Source: RUG563 sp045589355 (GTDB lineage: Bacteria > Bacillota > Clostridia > Christensenellales > Aristaeellaceae). Taken from it: a stretch of 64,000 nucleotides of DNA. Below the pieces are notes generated by a model. That model saw nothing but the letters and a program-made list of their open reading frames with translations. It was not told where the DNA came from and searched no databases. Below, piece by piece: positions 1 to 6,993 of the stretch (its first letter is position 1; the number at the start of each line of letters is the position of its first letter). The stretch is taken from positions 1 to 64,000 of the forward strand of contig JAZNOW010000069.1 in the NCBI GenBank assembly GCA_045589355.1, in the 5' to 3' direction. The position numbers and the translations under genes were made by a program.

Positions 1-276
1 TTCCAGCTCGTGGTCGCCGATGGTCACGTTATCGGTGGTGCCGTTGCGGTCGGTAACGGGCAGCAGCATCTTGTCGTTCACAAAGGGTTCCAGTTCGTCG
101 GTGAATTCACCGTTTTCTTCCACGCGCTGCTGTTCGTTCTGTACAACGGACACGCGGCCGACGGTCATCACGTTCTTGTCAGCGTCAGTGTCGGTCAGGT
201 AAGCCAGGGTGGAGCCCACGCCGATGGCCACTGCCAGCACCAGGCAGAGAATCATGATCAAAGTAGACTTTTTCAT
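1..276 (-). CDS. SipW-cognate secreted protein, 3' end beyond left edge
   Basis: N-terminal 92 residues of a secreted protein that continues past the left edge. It starts MKKSTLIMIL, has about 20 hydrophobic residues and a GSTLAYLTD junction followed by a strand-like segment NVMTVGRVSVV. This is the leader style of the TasA/camelysin group, which the ER-type signal peptidase SipW cleaves; a SipW gene starts the same gene string at 5604..6557. The first 33 residues match those of the next gene (380..2032) at 31 positions, so the two are recent paralogues. ATG at 276 is chosen by that alignment; an in-frame ATG at 288 sits directly on the AAGGA and leaves no spacing. Nothing can be said about the C-terminal part. 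Confidence 0.85.
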   Translation of the reverse strand, partial: MKKSTLIMILCLVLAVAIGVGSTLAYLTDTDADKNVMTVGRVSVVQNEQQRVEENGEFTDELEPFVNDKMLLPVTDRNGTTDNVTIGDHELE

Positions 277-339
277 GATTTTGTCCATTCCTTTCGTTCA
301 AGATTTCCTGCATTTTAGCATTTCATCTTCACAGATCCC

Positions 340-361
340 TGCCCGCCCCGAAGGACGGGCA
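340..361 (-). promoter_or_regulatory. intercistronic UUCG hairpin
   Basis: On the minus strand a 9-bp stem (TGCCCGTCC / GGGCGGGCA, one G-T pair) is closed by a TTCG tetraloop. It lies between the stop of 380..2032 and the start of the partial gene at 1..276. No T-run follows, so it is not a normal intrinsic terminator. It could be an mRNA-stability or processing stem inside the operon. A related hairpin lies in the preceding intergenic region (2158..2187). Confidence 0.6.
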
Positions 362-379
362 AGGAATGATTGTTTTTTG

Positions 380-2032
380 TCAGGGCTTGTCAATGTCTTC
401 CCAACCGTCGTTTGCCAGCCAACGACCAAGATAACCATTAAAGGTACCACCGGTAATGTTTACGTTTTCCTGATCGCCCTTATAGCCGCCGCCAAACTGC
501 ACATCGCCGTTGAAAACACCACCGGTGATGTTCACGTTGACGTTAGCAAAGCTATTGCCATAGGAATAGGAATAAATAGCAGGTTCCACTTCAGGACTGG
601 TAGCAGTCAGAGTACCACCAGTAACCGTCAGGTTATGAATGGGAGCCACATTAGAATCGGAACTGGCAACGTGGATCCACACAGCGCGCTTTCCTTCAAT
701 TTTGCCACCGTTAATGGTCACATTGATAGGTGCATTCTTAGTACCGGAGAACATGCGAATAGCGACCTTGTCATAGCCCTGAATTTCGCCACTGTTCACA
801 ATCAGTTCCGAATTTGCGTAATTATCAATTGCGTAAGAAGCGCCACCGGCAGCCGTCTTGTTTTCAATGGTGGGGCCGTCGATAATCAGCTTGCCGTAGT
901 TGCGAATGGTGTTGTTAGCATAGCCGGGATAAGCAGGCTGGCCTTCACCGCCCCATTCGATATCGGGCTGAGTAGCATAGAAGCTGATCAAACCATCGCC
1001 CTTCAGTTCAAGCGTGGCACCGTTCTTTACATCAATACCATAGCTGGTAGTGCTGGAAGTGGACTTTGCATTGATCGTCTTGCCATTAAGGTGAATCGTG
1101 GTATTGGCAGCAGTAACAGCCATAGGTTCATCTTCCAGGTTCAGAGATTCAACCAAATAGTATTCGCCGCCATTTGCCAAAGCAGCAGCCAGTTCTTCCT
1201 GATTGGCAATGGTATTGGCGTCTTCAGGAACGGCGGTGGGAGGATTGTTGTTGATCCAATCTTCCCCAGGGGAACCGATATCATCTTCGTCGATGCCTTC
1301 GAACCAGGTTTTCACGTTGGCAGCATCGGTTACGCCGAAAGCGGCATCCAAAGCTTCGTTGGCAGCGGTTTCGTTTTCATCTTCGCTGTCTTCAAAGCCC
1401 ATGGTCTGCACAGCCTGAGAAATAACCAGCACTTCCCAGGTTTCGCCGAACTTTTCGATGTCTTCGTTCTTGGCTTTCTTGTCCAGGAACAGCTGCACCA
1501 GAGAAGGAACGGAAGTTTCCTGAGGTGCAAGGGCTTCCGGATAGGTAAAGACAGAATACACATACTTCACGCCACCAATGTCCACAGGGGCCCAAGCTGT
1601 GTACTCTATATCAGCGTTCACATTCACATGAATCAGATCGTTAGGGTCATAGTCAGGGGCTTCAATAGCAACAATGGTACGCACATAGGCGTCGCTCTTG
1701 CCGGTGTTGGTGACGGTAACGATCTTATCGATCACGTTCTTGATGCTGTCATCAAACACCTTGTATTCGGTGCCGTTCACATCAGCGCCTTCACCATCGG
1801 GAGCCCAATGAATCTCCTCATACACAGCGGGGTAAGCGGGCTTATTGGGGGTGAAAGGAACCAGTTTGCCATCGGCATCCCGTTCCTGTTCGTTCTGGGT
1901 GATGTACACAGAACCAAGCGTCATCACGTTCACATCAGCATCGGTGTCCTGCAGGTAAGCCAGGGTGGAACCCACGCCGATGGCCACTGCCAGCACCAGG
2001 CTGAGAATCATGATCAAAGTGGATTTTTTCAT
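380..2032 (-). CDS. SipW-cognate surface protein: TasA-like domain plus beta-helix
   Basis: 550-residue secreted protein. Residues 1-27 form a SipW-type leader (hydrophobic core, STLAYL junction). Residues about 30-235 resemble the TasA/camelysin beta-sandwich, with a VTVTNTGKSDAYVRT segment typical of the conserved 'NxG..aYvR' strand. From about 275 to 540 short Gly/Asn-rich repeats (for example ELIVNSGEIQG, VTINGGKIEG, VNITGGVFNG) indicate a parallel right-handed beta-helix like those of adhesins and pectate-lyase-fold proteins; no catalytic motif was recognised. Start ATG 2032 follows GAAGGAG by 10 nt; ATG 2041 is too close to it. The gene is fifth in the sipW-led string. Likely role, inferred: matrix or adhesion protein on the cell surface. 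Family assignment is by pattern only. Confidence 0.85.
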   Translation of the reverse strand: MKKSTLIMILSLVLAVAIGVGSTLAYLQDTDADVNVMTLGSVYITQNEQERDADGKLVPFTPNKPAYPAVYEEIHWAPDGEGADVNGTEYKVFDDSIKNVIDKIVTVTNTGKSDAYVRTIVAIEAPDYDPNDLIHVNVNADIEYTAWAPVDIGGVKYVYSVFTYPEALAPQETSVPSLVQLFLDKKAKNEDIEKFGETWEVLVISQAVQTMGFEDSEDENETAANEALDAAFGVTDAANVKTWFEGIDEDDIGSPGEDWINNNPPTAVPEDANTIANQEELAAALANGGEYYLVESLNLEDEPMAVTAANTTIHLNGKTINAKSTSSTTSYGIDVKNGATLELKGDGLISFYATQPDIEWGGEGQPAYPGYANNTIRNYGKLIIDGPTIENKTAAGGASYAIDNYANSELIVNSGEIQGYDKVAIRMFSGTKNAPINVTINGGKIEGKRAVWIHVASSDSNVAPIHNLTVTGGTLTATSPEVEPAIYSYSYGNSFANVNVNITGGVFNGDVQFGGGYKGDQENVNITGGTFNGYLGRWLANDGWEDIDKP

Positions 2033-2109
2033 GATGTTCATTCTCCTTCGTTTTATTTTGGGGGAATGCTTTTTCCAAACGCAGCGCAGCACAGCCGGGG
2101 TTACGCTTT

Positions 2110-2128
2110 GGCGCAGCTGTGCTGCGCC
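2110..2128 (-). promoter_or_regulatory. intercistronic hairpin
   Basis: Perfect 8-bp inverted repeat GGCGCAGC-TGT-GCTGCGCC between the genes at 2205..3734 and 380..2032. No T-run follows. Together with 2158..2187 it makes a double stem-loop in this 172-bp spacer, compatible with an RNA processing or stabilising element. Confidence 0.5.
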
Positions 2129-2157
2129 GCGCCGCTTTTGGGCGATCATCACTCCCC

Positions 2158-2187
2158 TGCCGCCCGCCTCCAAAGGGACGGGCGGCA
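2158..2187 (-). promoter_or_regulatory. intercistronic hairpin related to 340..361
   Basis: Minus-strand stem TGCCGCCCG / CGGGCGGCA (9 bp, extendable by TCC/GGA) around a short loop, placed just after the stop of 2205..3734. The core CCCGTCC...GGGCGGG is shared with the hairpin at 340..361. Two spacers in the same operon therefore carry similar GC-rich stems immediately after a stop codon. Confidence 0.55.
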
Positions 2188-2204
2188 AAGGAATAAACCT
2201 TCGT

Positions 2205-3734
2205 TTAGGGTTCCACAATCTTGGTGCCGCCGGTCACAACGATCTTATCGGCAGAAGCGGCGCTGGCTTCGTCAACCCACACGGGATTGGTGCTGTCAGC
2301 AGCAACTTCAGCAATGTTCACGTTATCCAGCTCGATGGTGGAATCAACGCTGGTCTTGATGATGATGGCAGACTTTTCTTCAGTCTTGAAGGTGGTGTCG
2401 CTGACCTTCAGATTGATACCAGCATCTTCTCCTTCCATGTACTGGTTATCAACCTTGATGCCGCGGCCGTCGGAGCAATCCAGCATGTCGATGGTGCAGC
2501 CGTCGATGGTAACGGTCTGGCCCTTGGGCTGGATCCAGATGGCGTAGGTGTCAGAGGTGTTGGCGTCAGAAATAGACACATCTTCCAGAGTAGCGCCGTT
2601 CTTGAAGGCCAGGGCCTTGTCAGAAACCACATTATACAGGTTCACGTCGCAAGCGAAGTTGATGTCATGACGGTTCCAGGGGCCATCGTTGTAGCCGCTG
2701 TTGGTGATGTTGACATCCTTCAGAACCAGAGTGGCGTCATTGTTGGTGGCAACATTGTTCCAGTCGCTGTTGGTATTGTTGAAGGTCAGGGTATGGCCGT
2801 TACCGTTGATCATGATGGTCTGGGTGGATTCGCCGCCCATGGCCTTGTTCTGCCAGGCAGCCACGTCATAAGTGACATCGGCAGTCAGGTCAACGATGAT
2901 GGTTTCGGCATCGGTAGCCAGGGCTTCGGCCAGGGCTTCATCGGTGCCGGCTTCGGCGGTGAAGGTTTCAGCCTGAGCATCGCCCAGATCGCCCCACTGG
3001 CCCATGTAAGCGTCATAAGCTTCCTTCACAGTGTCAAAGCCTTCGGCCTGGATGCCGTAAGCAGCCACATAGATCTTGGGATTGCCGTTTTCCTTCACGT
3101 TGTAGCCGGTTTCGGTCACAACGCCGTCTTCCACATGGAAGAAGTAGCCGTCGGGATCGATATCCAGATGATCATCCAGATATACCTTCACAATGGAGGG
3201 CACAGTCACTTCGCCGGGCTGCAGGGCCTTGTTGTACAGCAGGGTGTACTTGTGGTATTCAATGCCGTCGATTTCTTCAGTGGTCATTCCCACCAGGTCA
3301 TCCACGTTCCACAGGGTCTTGGCGGCGATCAGTTCTTCGGCAGTGGTGCCTTCGGGCAGATGGCCTTCAGCAATGGCCTTGTCCACATAGGTCTGGTTCA
3401 CATAAGCGTCGGAGGTGGCGCCCAGGAAATTCCAATGGAGCAGGTTGTTATAGGCGGTGCCTTCCATATCCAGGGCAGCAGGGATGGACCAGGTCATCCA
3501 CACCCAGGCATCGGTGGTGCCTTCGTTGGTGATGACGGGCTTCTTTTCCACGTCCACGCCGGGGATCAGTTCGGCGCCCTGTTCGAAGTCTTCGCTCAGG
3601 TCGATGTCCACATCGCCCACGGTGAAGATGTTGGTTTCAGCGTCGCGGTCGGTCAGGTAAGCCAGCGTGCCGCCCAGACCCACGGACAGAGCCAGAACCA
3701 GGCTCAGTACCATGATGAGAGACTTTTTGCTCAT
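2205..3734 (-). CDS. SipW-cognate surface protein: TasA-like domain plus beta-helix
   Basis: 509-residue secreted protein with the same plan as its neighbour at 380..2032. It has a SipW-type leader (residues 1-28, GGTLAYLTD junction), then the mature start AETNIFTVGDVDIDL, a signature of the TasA/camelysin group. A beta-sandwich-like region follows to about 260, and from about 265 to 505 a beta-helix-like region with repeated 'NGNGHTL', 'ATLVLKDVNITNSG' and 'VTIDGCTIDM' rungs. ATG 3734 follows AAGGA by 10 nt, as in the neighbours. No enzyme active site was recognised. Inferred role: extracellular matrix or adhesin subunit matured by the co-encoded SipW. The two beta-helix proteins differ in sequence outside the leader, so they are probably not redundant. 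Confidence 0.85.
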   Translation of the reverse strand: MSKKSLIMVLSLVLALSVGLGGTLAYLTDRDAETNIFTVGDVDIDLSEDFEQGAELIPGVDVEKKPVITNEGTTDAWVWMTWSIPAALDMEGTAYNNLLHWNFLGATSDAYVNQTYVDKAIAEGHLPEGTTAEELIAAKTLWNVDDLVGMTTEEIDGIEYHKYTLLYNKALQPGEVTVPSIVKVYLDDHLDIDPDGYFFHVEDGVVTETGYNVKENGNPKIYVAAYGIQAEGFDTVKEAYDAYMGQWGDLGDAQAETFTAEAGTDEALAEALATDAETIIVDLTADVTYDVAAWQNKAMGGESTQTIMINGNGHTLTFNNTNSDWNNVATNNDATLVLKDVNITNSGYNDGPWNRHDINFACDVNLYNVVSDKALAFKNGATLEDVSISDANTSDTYAIWIQPKGQTVTIDGCTIDMLDCSDGRGIKVDNQYMEGEDAGINLKVSDTTFKTEEKSAIIIKTSVDSTIELDNVNIAEVAADSTNPVWVDEASAASADKIVVTGGTKIVEP

Positions 3735-3824
3735 TGCAGTTACTTCCTTTCAAGGTATGTGCTTTTGGGATTAACGTTGTTTTACAGGAAAGACAGGACC
3801 GCATGATTCGTAAATGTGCACAGT

Positions 3825-4442
3825 TTACTCTTCGCCTGCGATCAGCTGCCAGGCAGCTTCTGCCGTTTCCACGCCTTCACGCTGCACAGCGTAGGCGGTG
3901 AAGGTGAGGGTGGGATAATCAGCTTCCGTGAGGGCAGCAAGGTCAGCCAGGGTAACGGTTTCCTTCATGGTCACCTGGTTGTCTTTCAGAATGAAGAAGC
4001 TCTGGGCTTCCTCGTCCTGATCCACTTCCCGGACCAGCAGGTTGCCTTCCTGACCAACAGGCGTCCAGCCGTCAGCGATGGCGTATTCCATGAAATTGTC
4101 AAAGTTCTCAGACTGCTGGACGGTTACAAACAGCCAGCAATCCATGGACATGGCATCCACAGTGACACAGGGGTCTTTGGCAATCACGGCGCCCACACCC
4201 ATCTGGTACTGATTGGTGTTCACGTCATCATCGCCGTCCAGACCGGTATCCGTTTCCGTCAGGGTGATGCTGATATCGCCCACGGTAAACGTGTTGGTTG
4301 CCCGTTTGGTACCCGCCTGGATAAAGGCCAATGTGCCGCCTGCAACGCTTGCCAACGTCATGGTGATTGTCATGATCAGGATCAGCGCTTTTTTGCTGAT
4401 GCCGTCAGACAGCCTTTGGCACATACGCTTCAAACTGTACAC
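3825..4442 (-). CDS. small SipW-cognate TasA/camelysin-like protein
   Basis: 205-residue secreted protein. A 15-residue basic N-region precedes a hydrophobic core and an AGGTLAFIQAG junction; the mature part begins TNTFTVGDISITLTETD, the usual first strand of TasA-like proteins. There is no extra domain, so this is the simplest cargo of the island and the best candidate for a fibre-forming subunit (inference). Translation most likely starts at GTG 4442, which follows AAGGAGG at 7 nt; the first ATG (codon 7) lacks an SD. It lies third in the string after sipW, with an 82-bp spacer holding a small GCAGC-TTTT-GCTGC stem. Confidence 0.85.
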   Translation of the reverse strand: MYSLKRMCQRLSDGISKKALILIMTITMTLASVAGGTLAFIQAGTKRATNTFTVGDISITLTETDTGLDGDDDVNTNQYQMGVGAVIAKDPCVTVDAMSMDCWLFVTVQQSENFDNFMEYAIADGWTPVGQEGNLLVREVDQDEEAQSFFILKDNQVTMKETVTLADLAALTEADYPTLTFTAYAVQREGVETAEAAWQLIAGEE

Positions 4443-4522
4443 TTGCGTTCCTCCTTTCCTGAAAATTCAGAGAATACCGTTATTCAAAGCAGCTTTTGCT
4501 GCCGTGAATCAAAAATGAGGGA

Positions 4523-5491
4523 TCAGTCCACGGTCTGGTTCTGGCCGTCAAAGGCCTCCCAGGCTTCTGCGGCATTTTCGAAGGAAGCGGACTGGATGGC
4601 GTCGCCTTCGATGATCATCTGGATGATCATCTGCACGCCGGCCATCTCCTGCAGTTCGTCGCCGGTCATTTCGCCGGGCACGCCCACAGTGGTGAACAGG
4701 GGGGGCAGCACCAGATCGGCCGCCTTGGTGGGTTCAACGGTAACGAATTCGCCGTCTTCCACATACCAGAATTCCAATTCGCCGTCGTCATTGACGTACT
4801 TGAAGGCCCAGGATTCTTCGTTCAGGTCCTTCACCAGCGAATGGAACATTTCCTCGGCATCGAAGCCGTCGGGCAGGCTGCTGAAGCCAACGCGCATACG
4901 CACATAGCATTCTTCGCTGTCCTTGAGCACGGTAACGGTGGGATCCTTCAGGTAATCGGCGCCGGGCACCAGGTTATAATCGTTTTCGTTATCCCGGCCG
5001 GGTTCGATCACCTGTTCGTCGTCGGTGCCTTCATCCACAACCACGTTGCCATCTTCGTCCACCTTCACGGTGTCGGAATCGCCGTCGCCGTCGATATCGA
5101 TGGGAGCATCGGGCTCGCCGTCGCCGTCGGTATCCATTTCATCGGGGTAAGTGCCGTCTTCGTTGGGCGTGATCACACCGATAACGGATTCGTCTTCGGG
5201 GGTGGTGGGGTCATCGGTCACGGTGGGATCGATGATGGTGATGGTGCCGTCTTCCTGGTCCACAATAATAATGCGGTCAGGTTCGCCGTCGCCGTCGGTG
5301 TCCACAGGGTATTTGGGGTTACCGTCTTCATCCACGTCCGTTTCGTCAAGGGTGATCTCGACGTCGCCCACGGTGAAGGTGTTGGTAGCCTGCGCAGTGC
5401 TGGTCAGGTAAGCGATGGTGCCGAACACGCTCATGCTCAGCGCCAGCATCAAAGCCGTTGCCAGAACCAGCGAACGCTTGCCAAGTTTCAT
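4523..5491 (-). CDS. SipW-cognate protein with Asp-rich calcium-type insertion
   Basis: 322-residue secreted protein directly behind sipW. Leader residues 1-30 end in FGTIAYLTS; the mature part starts ATNTFTVGDVEITLDETD. Between the first strand and the conserved 'LVPGADYLKDPTVTV' segment (from about 174) sits an acidic insertion of roughly 120 residues. It contains three DxDGDGxxD motifs (64-72, 120-128, 132-140) and several DEDGN turns, the pattern of calcium-binding loops in thrombospondin-type-3 or dockerin-like repeats. The C-terminal part (about 175-315) returns to the TasA-like fold. ATG 5491 follows AAGGAGG at 9 nt. Inferred role: a calcium-responsive matrix component. Metal binding is suggested only by the motif. 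Confidence 0.85.
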   Translation of the reverse strand: MKLGKRSLVLATALMLALSMSVFGTIAYLTSTAQATNTFTVGDVEITLDETDVDEDGNPKYPVDTDGDGEPDRIIIVDQEDGTITIIDPTVTDDPTTPEDESVIGVITPNEDGTYPDEMDTDGDGEPDAPIDIDGDGDSDTVKVDEDGNVVVDEGTDDEQVIEPGRDNENDYNLVPGADYLKDPTVTVLKDSEECYVRMRVGFSSLPDGFDAEEMFHSLVKDLNEESWAFKYVNDDGELEFWYVEDGEFVTVEPTKAADLVLPPLFTTVGVPGEMTGDELQEMAGVQMIIQMIIEGDAIQSASFENAAEAWEAFDGQNQTVD

Positions 5492-5603
5492 CTGCAGTTC
5501 CCTCCTTCGTGATATTTTTACGATTTTTGAATTTCTATATATTTCGACTCAGCTTCTCTCCGGGTGCACAACCGGAAGGAAACTGAAAATCGCGCGGATG
5601 GAA

Positions 5604-6557
5604 TCACCCCTGGCGCTGTTGCTGCTGGCCGGACGCCTGCTGGGGCTGCTGCTGGGGGTACTGGTACCCTTGCTGCGGGTACTGCTGCTGGGGGTACTGG
5701 TAACCCTGCTGCGGGTATTGCTGCTGGGGATACTGGTAACCCTGCTGCGGGTACTGCTGCTGGGGCTGGTAGCCCTGCTGAGTGTATTGCTGCTGGGGCT
5801 GGTAGCCCTGCCCGGTATATTGCTGCTGGGGCTGATACCCCTGCTGCGGATACTGCTGCTGGGGCTGGTAGCCCTGCCCGGTATATTGCTGCTGAGCTTG
5901 TCCCGGCACATAGCCCTGGCGCGTCAGCGGCTGTTGGGGAGGCGCTTTTTGTTTGGGCCACTGGATACCCACTTTGGCAAGCAGGTTGCTGAGCCAGGGC
6001 AGGTTGAGCTGCTTTTTGGGCTGCTGAGGCGCAGCGCCCTGATTTTTGCTCTTTTCATCGCCCGCTGCATTGTCGGTGATCACAACGAACACCACCAGCA
6101 CAATGCCCAGCAAAATGGCCACATAGATGCCCGGAGGCTGCTGAATGTAGCTGGCCACGTTGCCAAGGTGCGGCACCGAGAAAGCCACCTTGCCGATGAT
6201 ATCCGCTTCGCCCACCAGGGAAGCATCGGGGTTATCGTTGGCATCGCCCTGGGTACGGAAACGGTGGATGGTGGGGTTCTTTTCATCCGGCACGATTTCG
6301 ATGATGCGGTGGGTTACCACAGTTTTCGCAGAAGCCCGGAACGTGATCACATCCCGCACCTTCAGCTCGTCCACATCGCAGCCCTTTACATACACCAACG
6401 AACCCACCGGATAGGCAGGTTCCATGGAGCCGCTGAGCACGCCGTATACCTGAAAGCCAAAGAGACGGATGCCGGAAATAAGAAATGCGAAAATAATGGC
6501 GATAAAAACCATCACCGTTGTAATCGTCCGGATCGTTGCTTTTGTCTGCTGGTTCAC
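5604..6557 (-). CDS. sipW: SipW-type signal peptidase I with Gln/Tyr/Pro repeat tail
   Basis: 317-residue membrane signal peptidase of the ER/archaeal type. TM1 is about 13-33; the catalytic Ser44 lies in SGSMEP; His83 in VVTHR replaces the Lys of ordinary SPase I, giving a Ser-His dyad as in SipW; a GDANDNPD box is at 104-111; TM2 is about 144-161. Family members of this type end soon after TM2. Here about 50 linker residues and then about 105 residues (213-317) of QQQYPQQGYQ-like repeats follow, which by topology would be cytoplasmic. GTG 6557 is chosen because it follows AGAGGT at about 6 nt. It is the first gene of the island and its expected substrates are the five downstream proteins. 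The enzyme call is firm; the role of the tail is unknown. Confidence 0.93.
   Translation of the reverse strand: MNQQTKATIRTITTVMVFIAIIFAFLISGIRLFGFQVYGVLSGSMEPAYPVGSLVYVKGCDVDELKVRDVITFRASAKTVVTHRIIEIVPDEKNPTIHRFRTQGDANDNPDASLVGEADIIGKVAFSVPHLGNVASYIQQPPGIYVAILLGIVLVVFVVITDNAAGDEKSKNQGAAPQQPKKQLNLPWLSNLLAKVGIQWPKQKAPPQQPLTRQGYVPGQAQQQYTGQGYQPQQQYPQQGYQPQQQYTGQGYQPQQQYTQQGYQPQQQYPQQGYQYPQQQYPQQGYQYPQQQYPQQGYQYPQQQPQQASGQQQQRQG
5630..5905 (-). repeat. in-frame minisatellite coding the SipW tail
   Basis: Tandem 33-36 bp units on the + strand read 'tactgctgctgggg' plus 'ctggtaaccctgctg' variants. On the minus strand they encode seven GYQ-centred blocks (TGQGYQ, PQQGYQ, TQQGYQ). Units are imperfect but keep the reading frame, so length variation between strains is expected. 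They are coding repeats, not a CRISPR array: there are no unique spacers. Confidence 0.85.
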
Positions 6558-6573
6558 GCAATACCTCTTTCTC

Positions 6574-6589
6574 TTGCGCGTACGCGCAA
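6574..6589. promoter_or_regulatory. 16-bp perfect palindrome in the sipW leader
   Basis: TTGCGCGTACGCGCAA is a perfect inverted repeat 17 nt upstream of the sipW GTG, between its ribosome binding site and the promoter. It could be a repressor operator or an RNA hairpin masking translation initiation. No known consensus was matched. Confidence 0.4.
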
Positions 6590-6650
6590 CGCACGCGGGC
6601 GCACGTATTTAATAAGTAGCACGTTGCGCCGAATTGCACTCAAATTATAT

Positions 6651-6669
6651 CCTGTATTGCTGATACAGG
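6651..6669. promoter_or_regulatory. inverted repeat downstream of sipW promoter
   Basis: CCTGTAT-TGCTG-ATACAGG, a 7-bp dyad about 10 to 30 nt past the expected start of transcription of the sipW operon. The position suits an operator. A second TATAAT on the minus strand lies next to it at about 6644-6649. Confidence 0.35.
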
Positions 6670-6686
6670 CATACTTTTACCATCGG

Positions 6687-6715
6687 ATTTTACAATAAAT
6701 TCCGTCTAAAATCAA
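6687..6715 (-). promoter_or_regulatory. sigma-A type promoter of the sipW island
   Basis: On the minus strand TTGATT (6710-6715), 17-nt spacer, TAAAAT (6687-6692). It lies about 130 bp before the sipW GTG and would transcribe the whole leftward string. The rest of the AT-rich spacer 6716-6916 shows no gene I can support. Confidence 0.6.
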
Positions 6716-6916
6716 CCCGTTTTCTTCCATCTATTTACAGTTTTATACTTTATTCGATTATGTTTAAAGTTGCGAAAAACAATTTCGTTTTTTCTACATT
6801 TTTTCGTTTTTATTTTGTAATATTTTCTTATTTGTTTTGTATCATTTGTAATTTGCAGGGTTACATCGCCTCTTTTTCGCGTCACTCTCCTTCCGTCAAA
6901 AACCCTTCTTTTGCTC

Positions 6917-6944
6917 TTGCAATCAGTGATAAATCTGTTACAAT
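6917..6944 (+). promoter_or_regulatory. promoter of the pectinase genes
   Basis: TTGCAA (6917-6922), 16-nt spacer, TACAAT (6939-6944), giving a leader of about 43 nt before ATG 6994. It sits in a strongly AT-rich stretch (about 6720-6960) unlike the surrounding GC-rich DNA. Confidence 0.6.
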
Positions 6945-6993
6945 AAAAGAGACACAAATATCCATCTATACCTATGCATCCGGAGGGATTTTT

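Noticed and set aside
209..3806. Long plus-strand frames opposite the sipW-island cargo
   Set aside because: The minus-strand frames have SD, leaders and domain structure; the plus frames are Gly/Val/His-rich shadows.
5630..5905. Tandem repeats as a CRISPR array
   Set aside because: Units are contiguous, in frame and without unique spacers; they encode the SipW tail.
6712..6957. 81-codon minus-strand frame in the AT-rich spacer before the pectinase
   Set aside because: Lys/Arg-rich composition is expected from AT-rich DNA, no SD is present, and the region holds promoters for both flanking operons.
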